Positions 12,583 to 25,556 of a stretch of DNA of 64,000 bases are shown one piece after another. Source of the DNA: Rhynchosporium graminicola (lineage: Eukaryota > Ascomycota > Leotiomycetes > Helotiales > Ploettnerulaceae); assembly GCA_900074885.1 (NCBI GenBank), contig FJUW01000034.1, positions 126,021 to 190,020 on the forward strand, given 5' to 3'. The notes under the pieces were generated by a model that saw nothing but the letters and a program-made list of their open reading frames with translations, did no database searches and was not told the origin of the DNA. Numbering within the stretch: the stretch's first letter is position 1; every line of letters starts with the position of its first letter. A program made the position numbers and the translations under genes.

Positions 12583-13529
12583 ATGACCCCCCTCAGTAAA
12601 TGCCAAAAGGGTGCGATCAACGGCGCCTTTGAAGCAGCAATTGAAGAAGGCCGGGTTTTGAATGACTGGGAAGACGTAGAAACCTACTTGAAGGAAGCTT
12701 ACATAGGCGGGGATCTGAAAGCAAATGCACCGCAAATATTCAGTTGCTACCTCTCCGCCCGAAGGAATCACGACAGCAGGCCGACCCTACCCCCATCTCC
12801 TGTCTCAAGCTCAAGTCAAAAGTCGCAGGCATCTAGAGTGCCCAATAGTATCGAGCGGGAGGGGTACTCGGAGGAACCATCGGACACTTTGCCTCGAATT
12901 TCCTCAAAGGTTAGGGAATCTGGACTAGATCTCTTTTTGACGTCGCTAACTGAATTTCCTGTAGGAGCCCCCTTGCGTCTGCTTCTTTGACCCAAGCTCC
13001 ACATCTTTCGAACGGTTCGATGCCAAATATTGTGAGGGAGGAACCAGTTATATCTCTCGAAAATTTGTTGAGGACAAAAAGCTTGGGAAACAGCGATCAT
13101 ACATCCTGCTACGCTGGCAAGAAACTGGGCCTGAAGAGCATCGATTCAGGACGCGGTGCGAGGTCATTGATGCAGATCAGCTCCATGGCTGTGATGTTGC
13201 TCTTGCCGAAGAATGTGGGAAATCCGATGAAGAATCGGTAAGCGAATTGAATTTCGGCAGCTCCGAAAGCGATGAGACAGGCAAGTAATCAAGATTTCTC
13301 TGGGCAAGGCTCCTCTGACACCCACAAAGTAGAGCTCCAATCGCTGGAGAGGGTTGCAGTCCCCGACGTAATCGCAGGAGACAATGGTTACGAAGAAATG
13401 CTGAAGAAGAACATAACTTCAATGGTCGTTGATTCGGCGGTACATTATGCGGACCTCATGTATAAAAGGAAGGCACAGCAGTCGTCCGCGTCCAATGATA
13501 TATCGTACAAGAGGTCCAGAATAGGATGA
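12583..13529 (+). CDS. Second retropepsin-like hypothetical protein
   Basis: Three exons: 12583-12909, 12965-13237 and 13281-13529. The introns are 55 and 43 nt. The first is textbook (GTTAGG donor, GCTAAC branch, TGTAG acceptor). The product is 282 aa. After a helical, acidic N-terminus and a Ser/Pro-rich linker, exon 2 encodes a stretch with FDAKYCEGGTSYISRKFVE. It aligns by eye with the active-site strand of retropepsin-like proteins (DTGAxxNFISxxLV), with C-E-G in place of D-T-G. A psi-loop-like VIDADQLHGCDVAL follows. The C-terminus is basic (YKRKA, SYKRSR). Function unknown. It shares orientation, size and general plan with the gene at 10766 but little direct identity, so common ancestry is only suggested. 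The start ATG is the first in frame after a stop at 12544. Confidence 0.6.
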
Positions 13530-16096
13530 ACAGTGTGGTCTATAGACCGCCCAAGTCGCCGTCCTCGCCTCGGGTTCTGTGTCAAGAAGTCGACAAAAAC
13601 AGCTCGGTTCGAGTCTCACATTGTGGTACTTAGGGCGAATCCTAGTCTTTTCCCTCCTCCCGTCGATGGCCTCCAGAATCCCTACTGATGGTCTATTTGG
13701 ATCAGCGATCTTTTCGGGCATTATAGAGCGGGGTCTCACGACTAGTGGGATATAGTAGTTCAAGAGGGACATGGAATGTTGGCGGCAGTGATGCCACCTT
13801 GGGCAGCTAGTATACCGGACTGGCCGGGAATCCGGGAAGGATTGTGGCATCTACGCACTTGCGTTCTGCAGTAATGGAGGTCTTTGTGACTTGTACGGCG
13901 TATCTGTGTTTATAGGGGCGTATGACATCAGGAGGGGAGACACGCTCTGAATACAACGCAGCTTGAGTGCGCGCATTTGGCCTGTATATATACTCATCTT
14001 GCAAACGCATTTTTGCATAACCGATCCGAAACCACTTGGTGTAACCTCGGGTTGGTCCTCCACCACCTGCAGCTTGGCCTGCTGCATAAGCTACGTGGTA
14101 CGTACCACAGCACGATGAAACAAGTTTTTGTCGACAAGTGTCATTGTCTCACCCTATCTGCGAGACTCCATGGGACTCATGGGATAAGCCAGGGTCTGTA
14201 GAAGATAACTTTCAATATGTCCCAGCATTCCTTTCGCCTTGCATAAGGTATGCCACTCAGCCACTACCCCACAAAATACATGTGATGTGCATAATGACCA
14301 GCACCGAGGGGCACCCAAATCGATTGCTCTTGATTTGTTGATTGGGCTCAAATCGAGGAGATATTACGAAATTTTATATCGACTTCCAGGATTACGACCC
14401 TTTAATTGGCGACCTCAACATCCTGGAAGTAGGCAGTGCAGGTAAAACAAGAAATATCTTGAAACTAAAACCTTTCCTTCACAGGCTTCCTCAAGCTCAA
14501 GCCTAGCAATATCTTGGCGTTAAATCCAGATGTCTGCCAAGTACAAAATCTAGATTATTGTTGTAGCTTCTAAGATCATCTCAAACCTCTGTATCCAGCT
14601 GAGGCCTGTCCAGCTTCAAGTGGAGCAGTCTGGTCGGAGCCGCGGAAACATGCGTTTCATCGTATTTGCCAACCATCGTTTAGTCGAAAGTAGATACTTC
14701 GGGTCGAAAAGTAGTTCGTAACTGGGTTCTGAAGACTCCTTGCCTGGGGGGAGTGAAACGGGGGAAAATAGACTCGTGTTGGAATGTTGGGAAAGTCTTC
14801 GTGTGGGTCGAATGTCGGGATGCCTCGTAGCTTTGCCCTGTTCGCAGACTACAGCGTAGGTTTTCCAGACGGGTATACCGAAGTTCAAACTCCTCTGTCA
14901 GGAAGAGAGCATCTGTTGAATATAGTGGCAAGCTGCTTGTCGATGCCTTCAGGTAGAAGCATTAGAAGCCGACTGAGCATTCGCTATTGTTACACACGTT
15001 GTAGTTGAAAAAACATCTTGGATGAAGGTAGACATTTACTTCCACTCCATTCATGTTTATGAAACTAGCTCTTTGACACTTCACTTGTTGGTTTCGACCT
15101 GTGGTGAGTTTCAGGGACATAGGAATACGCGAAACAGTAAAATAATACCGATGGCATAAGAATCATAAATGCCTTCCAGTCTATTTCAGAATTGTTTCTC
15201 TCAAATTTTACTTGAGATCATAATGTATTAACACTTCGATATAGTAGGTTTTATATATTAAGTAGTGAAGAGGCTTGGAATTATATAGACTTAGTCAGTA
15301 GAGAGTAATGCCTTAGCGAAAATAATACGTATATTTTATCAATTTTATAAACTTTTCAAAGAATGAAAGCCAGACATCCAACGAACTCTCGAGAGTCACT
15401 CTTTAACGAATTGGGAACAAGTACTCGAGCGTCTTCCAAACTGGTCAATGAATCATTTCAGATCTTAAGTTGAGTCAGGTTTACTCCTATTGTTTGCAAA
15501 CACCTTCTCCCATCATTTCGCTTATTAAGCGAGTAAGACTAGGTAGGGCGAAGCAAGACCGTCGCACATCCAGCTTACAAAAAGATCCAGTCTCGGAGTT
15601 GGAGTACTAGCAGATTCTCTTCTGAGTATCTCAAGGTTCCTCTTTATTGACGTGAATCTGGATCATCGTACAGTCTTCGAAATGGACAAAGTTAAATCTG
15701 TAGCTGCTGATTTCCAATCGCCAGCCGTTATATCGCGGAGCGAAGGGACCTTCGTGTGAAAATCCTTAGATTCCTGAGGGAAACTCGCTCGATAACACCT
15801 ACAGCGAATAGGATAATCGAAATGCGATTTCAACATCTACTTACACGGGCGTCTCCTAAACTTATTTCTCTTTAATACGCATTTTAATTCCCTCTCCCAT
15901 AATCTTCCAGCCACCACCCTGTCTTTCGCGAGCATCGGTGCTCAGAAAGAGGGGCCAGAACAGTGAAATTAGCAGCCGATGGAAGATGAAGAACACAAGT
16001 AACCATTCGCAACCAATTATGCCTTTTGCGAACGTCTAGGAACGCCGCTAGGGGATGACGAATATGATAGATCTCTTCAGTGCTAGTATCACAGAC
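13530..16096. other. Gene-poor, partly AT-rich intergenic region
   Basis: About 2.6 kb. 13560-15010 has several overlapping 60-90 aa open frames on both strands, none with a domain or consistent splice sites. From about 15000 to 15900 the sequence is AT-rich with dense stops, as in an eroded or RIP-affected stretch. No terminal repeats were seen. Confidence 0.5.
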
Positions 16097-18326
16097 TCAG
16101 CAGAACACAAAGCTCTGCTTCTCTAACTTTCCATCTGTCAGGAATTCCATACCTTCGCTGTCCATAAGTCCTTGTATGTAGGCTTCTCCTATGACCTGGA
16201 AATGCTGACCAGAAGGTCGGATTACGATAGGGGTGCTACACCCTAGCAAAATAGCAATAAGATCTCCCTTCCTAGTCTGATCCCGAGCAGATCCATGTAT
16301 ATTGTCTGGCACCCAGCCCATGTATCCATTCTTTGTGAGGGTGAACCTTCTTTTCTGGCACGTTCTATCAAAACAAGCATAGACTTCCGTGAAGTCATAC
16401 TCTGATGCGTTGAGTGGGATCTCGTCGCTGAAGAAGTCGTCAAGTCGGCAATCACCAAGCTGTAAATCCTTGTTGGCCTTTCGCCATTCTTCCCACCTGA
16501 AGTAGTAGAATTCTTGCCGTGCAAGCCATGTCCAGCCTCGCTGCTTAAATTGTGGCTCCGCTACCTTGAAGTTGGACGGGAGATTGAGGATGACGACGTG
16601 CCGATCACAAGCTTTCTCCCCTCCTCCTACTCGATCAGCCACAAGAGTTCGAAATAGAGCTTTGGAAGTCTCTGCAAAGTCCCCGTAGATGCTCTTCCAT
16701 TGCATTGCTTGTACTATGGTGCTTTTCGACCAGGCAAAGAACCCACGTCCTCGAGCTGAAAACCCTGCGATGCTGTCCACAACGAAACCGGTGCAAGTCA
16801 GTAAGCGACTATTTGTGAAAGTCATTTCACTTGTGCTCCCTCTAGCCGCTTCGAATGGCTTGTAGACTGAAGCGTCTGGGATCGAATTTCCGGATAGCCA
16901 TGCAGGGCCCCAAAGCCGATTCTCAATTCGAGCAAGAGAAAGCCTGCCCCCATCCCACATCCAATCTGCCACCCACGATGGAGTATTTGTCGGACCCCAT
17001 GGATTTGCTTCACGGAGAGGATCCAGACTCTTATAGATCTGAATGAAGGCTTTCGAAACCTCTGTGTAAACATCGTGAGGATCAATGGTATAGTCTGGAA
17101 CAATTTCCTTGGCCAAATCAACGCTCATCAGTCCAATCAGTCCATACACTTTGTCCCTAGAATCTCGACAATCGGCAGAGTTGGCAATATCGATGAGCTT
17201 CCAGAATGATGGACCATTTTCTCGTTGTTCAATCTGTTGGCTTAGACCCGAGAGATCGCGGTAAACGAGGTGGAGACTCGTAGTCGACCAACCAGCATTT
17301 TCTAGAAGATAGAGAGGTTAAAAAAGTCTCAGCAAAGGTCAGTTGAGGATTCATTGACCATGTGTAAAGAGAATTCCTGAGAGCATCTAAAACAGAAACG
17401 GGTTTTGTTCCACACTTACGCCATACTCCGCCGGCTTTGGCAACGTCTCGCTGAAGAAGTTTATCTTTCACGAGCCACAAATCCTCCTGTAAGATCTCGA
17501 TCCCCAAACAGAATGATGTCCAATCAATCGCTGAAGTTCCACAACGTATCACCACTGATGATGCTCCCATGACCATTTCCTGGATAATCCACAGCCGATG
17601 CCAGTACGGCCTTTCCATAAGCTGCATCAGTGCATGCCAGCAGCCAATCCCTAGATATCCAGGCTCTCTGGTCAATTTAAGAGCCAGATCGAAACTCGTC
17701 CTTTGAGTATTGCGGAATCGGCAAAGCTTCCGGACAAGTTCAATAGCCATGTCGCTCTGGTTTCCCTCAACCCCAAGCCAGGCGATTACCGTCCATGCCT
17801 TCCCATAGATCTCCCTCATCTTCGTAACCTGGCGACCACGTTCTTCGAAGTCGTTTTGGTTGATACAGATAGCATCCGCCCAGAGCCCAAACTTTGACTG
17901 AAATTCCGATCTTTCTCTAAAAGCACGCAATGCTTCTTCGAGATTACGAGTTACCTTCAATTCACGGCCATTGACGATGATACTACGAGTCTTGCTTTCA
18001 TCACCCCATACATAAGAGAGAGCCGCATAATCGCCCCAGTTAAAGCGATGATGTGCGACTAAAGGTTCACGATTTGGGGTGGGAGACAGATCTTCGATCG
18101 AGCCTTCTGATTGTGAGCTGGACCGGATCCAGTTGATAGTAGATCTGGACTCATTTGACGGCGGGAAGTCTGCAGAGAATGCCTGATATTGCGAGTTAAA
18201 ATCAGAAAGAGACCTTATCTCCAGCTCACATTGAACCACCTCGCCTCGAGTGCGTTGCAATTTGGGGAGGAGAGTGAGGAGCCTGATCTCATCTCTGCCG
18301 TCGTCTAGAGGGTTGTATAAAGACAT
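16097..18326 (-). CDS. HET-domain protein (heterokaryon incompatibility type)
   Basis: Two exons, 18326-17420 and 17301-16097, 703 aa. The 118-nt intron has donor GTAAGT (phase 1) and acceptor TTCTAG. It was chosen because it alone keeps the frame into the conserved block ending in SRDKVYGLIGLM. The HET domain covers residues about 95-250: YAALSYVWGD (100-109), LWADAICINQND..ER..QV (148-167), IYGKAWTVIAWLG (173-185) and RPYWHRLWIIQE (239-250). The C-terminal half is the usual variable region of HET proteins, ending with the common pattern of a small beta-rich GDLIAILLGCSTPIVIRP segment followed by an ...GEAYIQGLMDGE-like motif. HET proteins act in non-self recognition and programmed cell death. 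The partner gene is not identifiable here. Confidence 0.88.
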
Positions 18327-20106
18327 CTCACATAGTCGGTTAAAGGTTAATATTTTGACATGTAACAGAGTTCTGTTTCTTAAGACTGATACGGCTGGAG
18401 GGTAAGGAAGGTTGACTTCAGGGCTCAGCTAAGATTCAGCTGCTCAGCCCACGCTAACCTGCATTCGTCGCCTGCTATACGTTACGTTACATGATCACAT
18501 GCATCTTTACCAAACCTAGTGTCCACAAAAACGAGAATTAAAGAATAATTTCGAAGTTTTTGAGGGATCACATAATGCCTAAACTGAAGACAACAGATTC
18601 CCCGCGCCGTCCTTGTCAAAGCTGGGGACAAAAAAAGCAACAGTATTACGGAGAGTTGACAATTGAGAGGGGTGTTGATAGTATGCCTTCTTTTGCTACA
18701 TTTTCATTTGGTCCTTAGTCTGGGTTGTATAGATCTTGCTCTGGCATGAAGTCTAGTTATAAGCAGTCCTGACCTTTGACTTCCTAATCAACGAAACACA
18801 ACACCACACCCTACCTAGCTTTCATATTATTGAAAGTCATCTGCTTTATTTGCCCTTATCCTCTGCATTTATTCCGATGAGTGACATTTATAGCGCCTTC
18901 ACTGCCTATCAAATGCAGGTGTAATCATTAGGACTGACTCACGAGAGGACACTGACACCAAAGCGTCAGCGGTTGAAAATGTAGTAAAGGGGCAGGAGCT
19001 TGTGAAATTGTCGATAGCAGAGAATGCTCCGAAGCTATCTTACAGGAAAACGTAGGAGCAAGAGAACCGTTGATTGATAATCAGGTTAGAGTTCTTAGTT
19101 TGGACTGTCTTTCAGTAGGGAATCACCAGGGAACAGGTCTCTGACGGCTCCTTTTAAGAAAGACTAGTAAAAATAGACAAACAAACTTCAAAGGAATCAT
19201 TCAAAACCTGGGAACTGTAAAGGTTAGCAGATGCAGGGCAAGTATTTGATCCTTCCCCTTCGACTACCTTGAGTTATAATAGTAGCTATGTTTACCTGAG
19301 GGTGCTTTTGCTAAATCTACCGGTGTCAACTTCTGTTGAGTACTGCGTTGAAGCTGTTAAGCTGGTATCGATACCGAAGTCTACGGTGCGACTGGGTATT
19401 CTTACTCTATACCTTCACGAGGATCCCTTACCTTTAGTACCGTCAAAAAAGCGTTCCACGGTGAATGCCTATTTGTAGAACTATTCAGGGTAAGAACCTT
19501 CAGCTGACCATCCATTTGTCATTCAGAGCCATTCCTTGGCCCCTGCCCTTATCTCTAAGGTATAGTAGTATTATTCTGACTGAGGAGCTGGGTCAATTAT
19601 AGGGACCCCTACGACCAGAATGTGGTTTAAAGTTGGCTGAAGTTGGTGTTTTGGACGAGCTGGGAAAGCAACTACAGGGATAAGCGAGATATCGTTACTA
19701 AGAAATATTCATTCATGTTTCGACTTGTCTTATTTCATATCACATCTAGTTGATCAAGCTCATTTGTACTCCGAGATATAGCTATTCAGGCATTGAAAGA
19801 TGATAATTCGTATCGAGATAGCGATAGGCACATGTAATTTCCTATGTAATTCAATATATCGCGATGACCCTCGCTCATTTGCCATTGACCGTAAGTTCCG
19901 GAAGTTCATCCAAGGACGCCAGTGACGTCATCTTCGAGTAGCTCCCTCCATGCACGAATGAATTATGTGGTTGGGAATAACAAAAGTGGTGGAACGAACC
20001 CGTTTCGCACGACTAGCACAGTAGTACTCGGTAGTACATCAGGGTGTCTCTGGAAGATCTAAGCTAGCAAGCTCTGTCTCTTTAAGCTTGACACGAAAAG
20101 CATGAT
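18327..20106. other. Intergenic between HET and GH31 genes
   Basis: About 1.8 kb, AT-rich in parts. The largest open frame (19269-19478) has no coding signature. No RNA gene or repeat recognised. Confidence 0.55.
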
Positions 20107-20253
20107 ATGGGTCTGCGAAGTTCAAAACATCTCAACCTCCTCCTCTCGTTTACCACGCTATTGAAGAGTGCTCGCCGTCCTGTCTGTAAGAACAGTCATC
20201 GATTTCAATTCTTTATACATACTGGAGTGAGAAATCTCTCGCAAGTCGCCAGT

Positions 20254-22809
20254 ATGAAGGACTATGTGTTTCCCAGCAAACCCCTTGCGAACCCAAAATC
20301 CATTGTCCAAGGTAAGCTTTTATTCCAGCCGCAAAGGATCACGAATTCACGGCACAGCTTTCCAAAATAACAGCAGAATGACCGCTCCTCAGGTCCCAAT
20401 TACAGGTTCACAATCCTCACAGACCGCTTGTTCCGGTATGAATGGGCTGAAGATGGCGTCTTCGAAGACCAGGCCTCAACATTCGCCATCAACCGTGAAC
20501 TTCCAGTCCCCAAATTCAGGACTGTAGACCGAGAAGAAGAGGTTGAGATTATCACGGATCACTTCCATTTGAGTTATGATAAGAAACGATTCAGTTCGAG
20601 TGGCTTGATGGCTAGTTTCAGGTTTGCTTTTTCCTCGTGCAGACCTCGTGACTTGAAATCATATACTTTAAGAAGCAATGCTAATAATATATCTCCTCAG
20701 TGCCAAAATCACACTCTGGGGAGCTCAATGGCGCTTCGGAAGCGGTCGTCAACGAGAGAATCTCGGAGGAACAGCGAGGACCCTCGATGAAGTCAACGGA
20801 CGCTGCGACATGGGCGAAGGAGTAATCTCTCGCTTCGGCTACGCCGAGATCGACGACAGTAAATCGATGCTATTCGATGGAAAAGGATTCGTTGCCGGCC
20901 GACCAGCGGGTGATCGTGTCGATGGATATGTTTTCGCTTATGGTCACGATTACAGAGGTGCTGTCCAAGCTCTTTACCAAATAAGTGGTCAACAACCTGC
21001 TGTTCCTAGGTATGCTTTGGGGAATTGGTGGAGTAGGTATTATTCTTACCATCAGGAAGAGTATGTTGCTCTTATGGATAAGTTCAAGAGGATGGACGTC
21101 CCTCTTTCTATTGCTGTCGTGGATATGGATTGGCATATGGTGGGAGATGATGCAGTTCCTCATGCTGGCTGGACTGGCTACACATGGGACAAAAAGCTCT
21201 TCCCCAATCCCGAGAAATTCGGAAAGGATCTGCACGATCGCAAGCTGAAGATCACACTAAACGATCATCCACACGCCGGAATTCACTACCACGAAGATGG
21301 CTATGAAGAAATGGCCGCTTTCCTCCGACACGACACGAAAGACAAGAACCCTATCCTTTTCGACCCCACTAACCCCAAATTCATGGAAGCCTATCTTCGA
21401 ATCCTGCATAAGAAAATCGAGGATGTAGCATGTGATTTCTGGTGGATCGACTGGCAGCAAGGCGAGCATTCGAAAGTACCTGGTCTGGATCCACTCTGGA
21501 TGTTAAATCATTTCCACTTCGTTGACTCTTCGAAGAAAGGCGATCCGTTGATCTTCTCACGCTATGCTGGGCCTGGAAGTCACCGCTACCCTGTTGGGTT
21601 TTCCGGAGATACAGTAACATCATGGGCATCTCTTGAATTCCAACCTGAGTTCACAGCCACAGCTTCTAATATCGGATACGGCTGGTGGAGTCACGATATT
21701 GGTGGTCATAGTATGTAAACCTTCAACTCCTGAAGTCTCAGTGATCCAAGATCAGGAACACTTTTCACTTGTTTATCCTGATCCCATCCTGAAACATTGA
21801 TGCTTTAACATGCTAAACTTCTGAAGTGGGCGGAAGTCGTGATGACGAGCTCGTGACACGCTGGATTCAATTCGGCGTTTTCTCACCTATCATGCGTCTC
21901 CATTCCGCCAACAGTCGCTGGTCCAGCAAAGAACCCTGGCTCTACCGCAAAGAATCGGAACTTACGATTTCAAAATACCTACGTCTTCGCCACCGTCTAG
22001 TACCTTACATCCACTCTGCAGCCGAGCCGCTCATTCAACCCATGTACTGGGACTTTCCCGACAAGGACATCGCGTACTCTGTACCAAACCAATATTTCTT
22101 CTCAGAGTTAATCGTAGCACCTATCGTCAAGCCTAGGAGCAAACGCACCAATCTCGCTAAAGTCAAAGCGTGGTTGCCGTACCGATGCGTGGATATCTTT
22201 ACTGGTACAGTTTATGATGGTGGAGAGGTGGACTTTTACAGAGGCCTCGAAGATGTTCCTGTGTTGGCAAGAGAGGGAAGCATTGTCCCGTTGGATGTTA
22301 ATCCTACGAATGGCTGTTTGAAACCGGATGAGTTTGAGGTGTTGGTTGTGGTAGGCAAGGACGGCGAGTTTGGGCTTGTAGAGGACGAAAAGACATATAA
22401 GGTTACGTATGATCAGGAGTCTGGGACTCTGAAGTCAGATATCGATCGGCCTTGCACTTTCCGCTTTCTCGGTATTACCTCTAAGCCATCTGGACTCAAG
22501 GCACCTTCAGGCGCTGAAATCTCCTTCGAAGCATATCCCAATGTGCCGAGTATGTGGATCAAGGTCCCTGGAGTAGCTACCATCTCACTTGGTGCTTATC
22601 CCCAACTCAGCAAGATCGATCAGCGCGATCGCATTGAGAAGATGTTATTGGACTACCAGATTGAATTTGATATCAAAGATCAAATCTGGAATGCAGTTGT
22701 GGGAGATGCCGGGATGAATGTTAAGTTGCGCAAGCTGATGGCGCTTGGGGACGAAGAGTTGACGGGTCCTGTTTTGGAACTGGTACTCGCGGATGGGAGG
22801 GATGCGTAA
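20254..22809 (+). CDS. Glycoside hydrolase family 31 enzyme
   Basis: Four exons: 20254-20311, 20393-20621, 20701-21710 and 21827-22809. The introns are 81, 79 and 116 nt, and the product is 759 aa. GH31 hallmarks are clear: the N-terminal beta-sandwich domain (to about residue 200), RYALGNWWSRY (about 199-209), DMDWH (about 238-242), the nucleophile region FWWIDWQQG (Asp near 346), the acid/base loop GFSGD (Asp near 399), DIGGHMGG spanning the exon 3/4 junction, and RxHS. The C-terminal beta domains follow. GH31 enzymes release alpha-linked glucose or xylose by retaining catalysis. The exact substrate is not decidable, though the WWIDW form is typical of alpha-glucosidase-like clades. An in-frame upstream ATG at 20107 would add 49 basic residues without any stop; homologues generally start at the MKDYVFPSKPLANP segment, so 20254 is preferred. 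Confidence 0.88.
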
Positions 22810-23959
22810 ATAAAACGGGGGAGTTGACGAGCCCCCTTTTGTTTTTGATACTCGTTGCATTATGGGTTTTTTGGATTCACCGTCTTCTCATACACACTTC
22901 GAGCTAGCAGGTGCACTACAGATTGTGATCACTAGCGAACTTTGGCTTGTTCTGAACTGGCAATTCTAATATATACGATATACAGAAATCCATCAAAAGG
23001 GAATCTTAGATCATTGAATAGAATATACATAAGAGCACTACAACGAAGATGATCAAGATCCGAAAGTATGCGGACACCCGACCCACCACACATAAGCTAT
23101 CCGACTCCGACCTCCTCTCCTAAAGCTAATATCGCCACCATCCTATTCTCTCAATCACATACAACATCATTATCATCCACACACCCCCATCCAAGTCCAC
23201 TAAACCAAACCGCACAACATACGTAGTAAATCCTCGGAAAAAATCCTCTATCACAAGTCTCATAGTACGCAAGAACATAATGTCAACACTCTAAGCGAGT
23301 CATCGTTGCATCCCGTCCCAGTCAAGCCTAAAGAAACCCACCCAGCTGTTCCATCCATCTATCCATCCGATACCGCATAAAAGGTTCCCCCGCCCACTTA
23401 CTATCCAAACCAGCCATCTCATACACAAGACCTACATCCAATTCCCAAAGATCTTTTCTCGTCACCCGTTACATGAGCGCCAACTCTCATTTATCCTCTC
23501 CCATCTATTCCCCTAGCCTCCCTTCTTCCTGGTTACACATGAATTAAGTGTACTGTGTACGGATATTTGGGAAATGTTGCATATCGTGCGATTCTTCTGA
23601 CTGTACCGGGCAGATTCAATATCTCGTCATGTGGATTTTGGGGGGTTTTTGTTTGGGTGCTGGAGAATGGTGGTTAGGTGGCGCTTTCGGGGCGGCTCGA
23701 GGGGGTGAATCACTTTTGAATGTTAATTAGTTAGTACTCGACGATGGGAGGGCGCGATGGACTTTGTAAGGATTCGTTGTGAGCACATTTTATTTCGGAT
23801 AGGTTGATGAATGGTGTGTAGCATAGAGGAATAGGTGAGGTAAGTTTGGGTATTGAAAACCTTTAAATTCTTGAATGTGAGCTGAAGATAGTGTAGGTAG
23901 ACCTTCACCTATCCAATATTTGTATATTGTTTGAGCACGCCTAGAAAATACTACTCGTC
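22810..23959. other. Convergent 3' intergenic region
   Basis: About 1.15 kb between convergent genes (GH31 plus, FAD oxidoreductase minus). Pyrimidine- and A-rich sequence with no ORF or repeat of note. Nothing else seen. Confidence 0.6.
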
Positions 23960-25371
23960 CTATAAAACCCTCCTGGGATTCAGTTCCCTAATATCCGCAC
24001 TCAGTGCCATCCCATCAAAAATAAATTCACTCATCAACTTCCCGGTTGCGCAACTATTCTGTATCCCCCAACACGTATGGCCCGTCGCCATAAATAATCC
24101 CTTGATACCTGTATTACCGATCAAAGGTCCGCCGCCTCCTTCTACGGAGGGGAGATAGCATGCTTGTTGAGTGAGAACCTTGCCGTTCCGGAGTTGGGCG
24201 GAGATGGATCCGACGTAAGAGATTATGTCTTCGCATTGAGATTGGGAGATCTCTACAAGGGAGCTGTTGGCGGGTAGGGGAACAAGGGTGTCACCTTCGC
24301 CTGGAATTTGTCAGTAATGAGTCTCCGATATGGAAACGGTTCGAGGATCTCAATGAGAAAAGGAATCGGGAAAGCGAATGGAACATACCACAAGCATACA
24401 CGGTCCCATCAGGCCTAGCATACATCTCTGGCGCGACACTCCTGCCGTGCTTCCTCCTCTTACCCTCACCACTTTTCCCAAAGTCCTTCGGCAAATCAAT
24501 GTCACTAAACACCGCATACGGACTAACATCCGCCTCGATAACCACACTATGCGCCCTCGTCGCGTCTATCGGTGCAGCAGGGAAAACATGTTTTGTCCAC
24601 GGCCCAGCCGCTAATATCACATCAGTAGCCTCTAAACTATGGCTCTCTATCGTATTTTTGTCTTCGTATGTGACGCTTTTAACACCATTTGGACCCGCGT
24701 AATCGATCGAGGTCACAGACCCAAGGATTAATTTCGCACCGGAGGACTCAGCTAGAGAAGCCATTGATGTTGTGAAGTGGTAAGGATGGACCTGTGCTGT
24801 TGTAGATGGGTTACCCATTTCTGAGTAAGCTGTCACGGCTCCAGCGTCGAACCAGTCGAGATCTTTAGGATGCGCTCTATGGAGGGGGCCTGTTTTCACA
24901 TATGGCGCTTTAGGCAATTTCTGCCATTCTGCTTTCGCACCTCCTGGAGCATCTCCATTCTCCTGCTTCCCATTCGTATTTCCACTTGAGGGTATATTAC
25001 TGTAATCCTTCCCCTTCGCACTCAAAGATCCGCAGTGTAGAGCTCTATACCCCCATCTCTTCTCACCATCATGCTCTTTCGCCAGCTCGGCGTGGAGTTT
25101 GTATGAAAGAGGGACGATACAAGATGGGTACGCCCATAATGCGAGGAGACCGCCGGCTTTTCCTGAGGCGCCGGATGCTACAGATTGGGATTCGAGGATT
25201 GTAATGGTGTGTTTGGAAGGGTTGTAGGAGGGGTGGCGGGTTAGGAAGTAAGCTGTTGTACAGCCGATTATACCTCCTCCTGGTTGAAGTCAGATTAGGG
25301 TCGTGAGACATTGGTGTTGAGGATACTTTCTTACCTACGATTACAATATTTCGCTGCGTAGTTTCGGCCAT
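23960..25371 (-). CDS. FAD-dependent oxidoreductase (DAO family)
   Basis: Three exons: 25371-25335, 25279-24389 and 24300-23960. The introns are 55 and 88 nt, and the product is 422 aa. It opens with RNIVIVGGGIIGC (residues about 7-19), a classic Rossmann FAD-binding GxGxxG spanning the first splice junction. ESQSVASGASGKAGGLL follows, as in DAO-family enzymes. The middle has a substrate-domain pattern (VHPYHFTTSM, DVILAAGPWT), and the C-terminus carries GGPLIGNTGIKGLFMATGHTCWGI, the second flavin-contact region. The layout resembles yeast Tda3-like putative oxidoreductases; the substrate is unknown. An in-frame ATG at 25404 would add 11 residues. Upstream lies a dense cluster of GATAAG sites, which suggests nitrogen-source control (inference). 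Confidence 0.85.
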
Positions 25372-25556
25372 TGTTGTTGATGTGAGGCTCCGTGATAGCT
25401 TCATATATTAAATATGGATAAAGGGTTTTCGGAGAAGTCGCTCGCCATCTCGACTTGACCCCTCCAAACAAAACATTTCCATCTGACCTCATCATTCAGG
25501 GGTACAGTACTGGACCTAGGAGAGCCAATCAGGATCAAGCTATATTTCCTTTTTAG

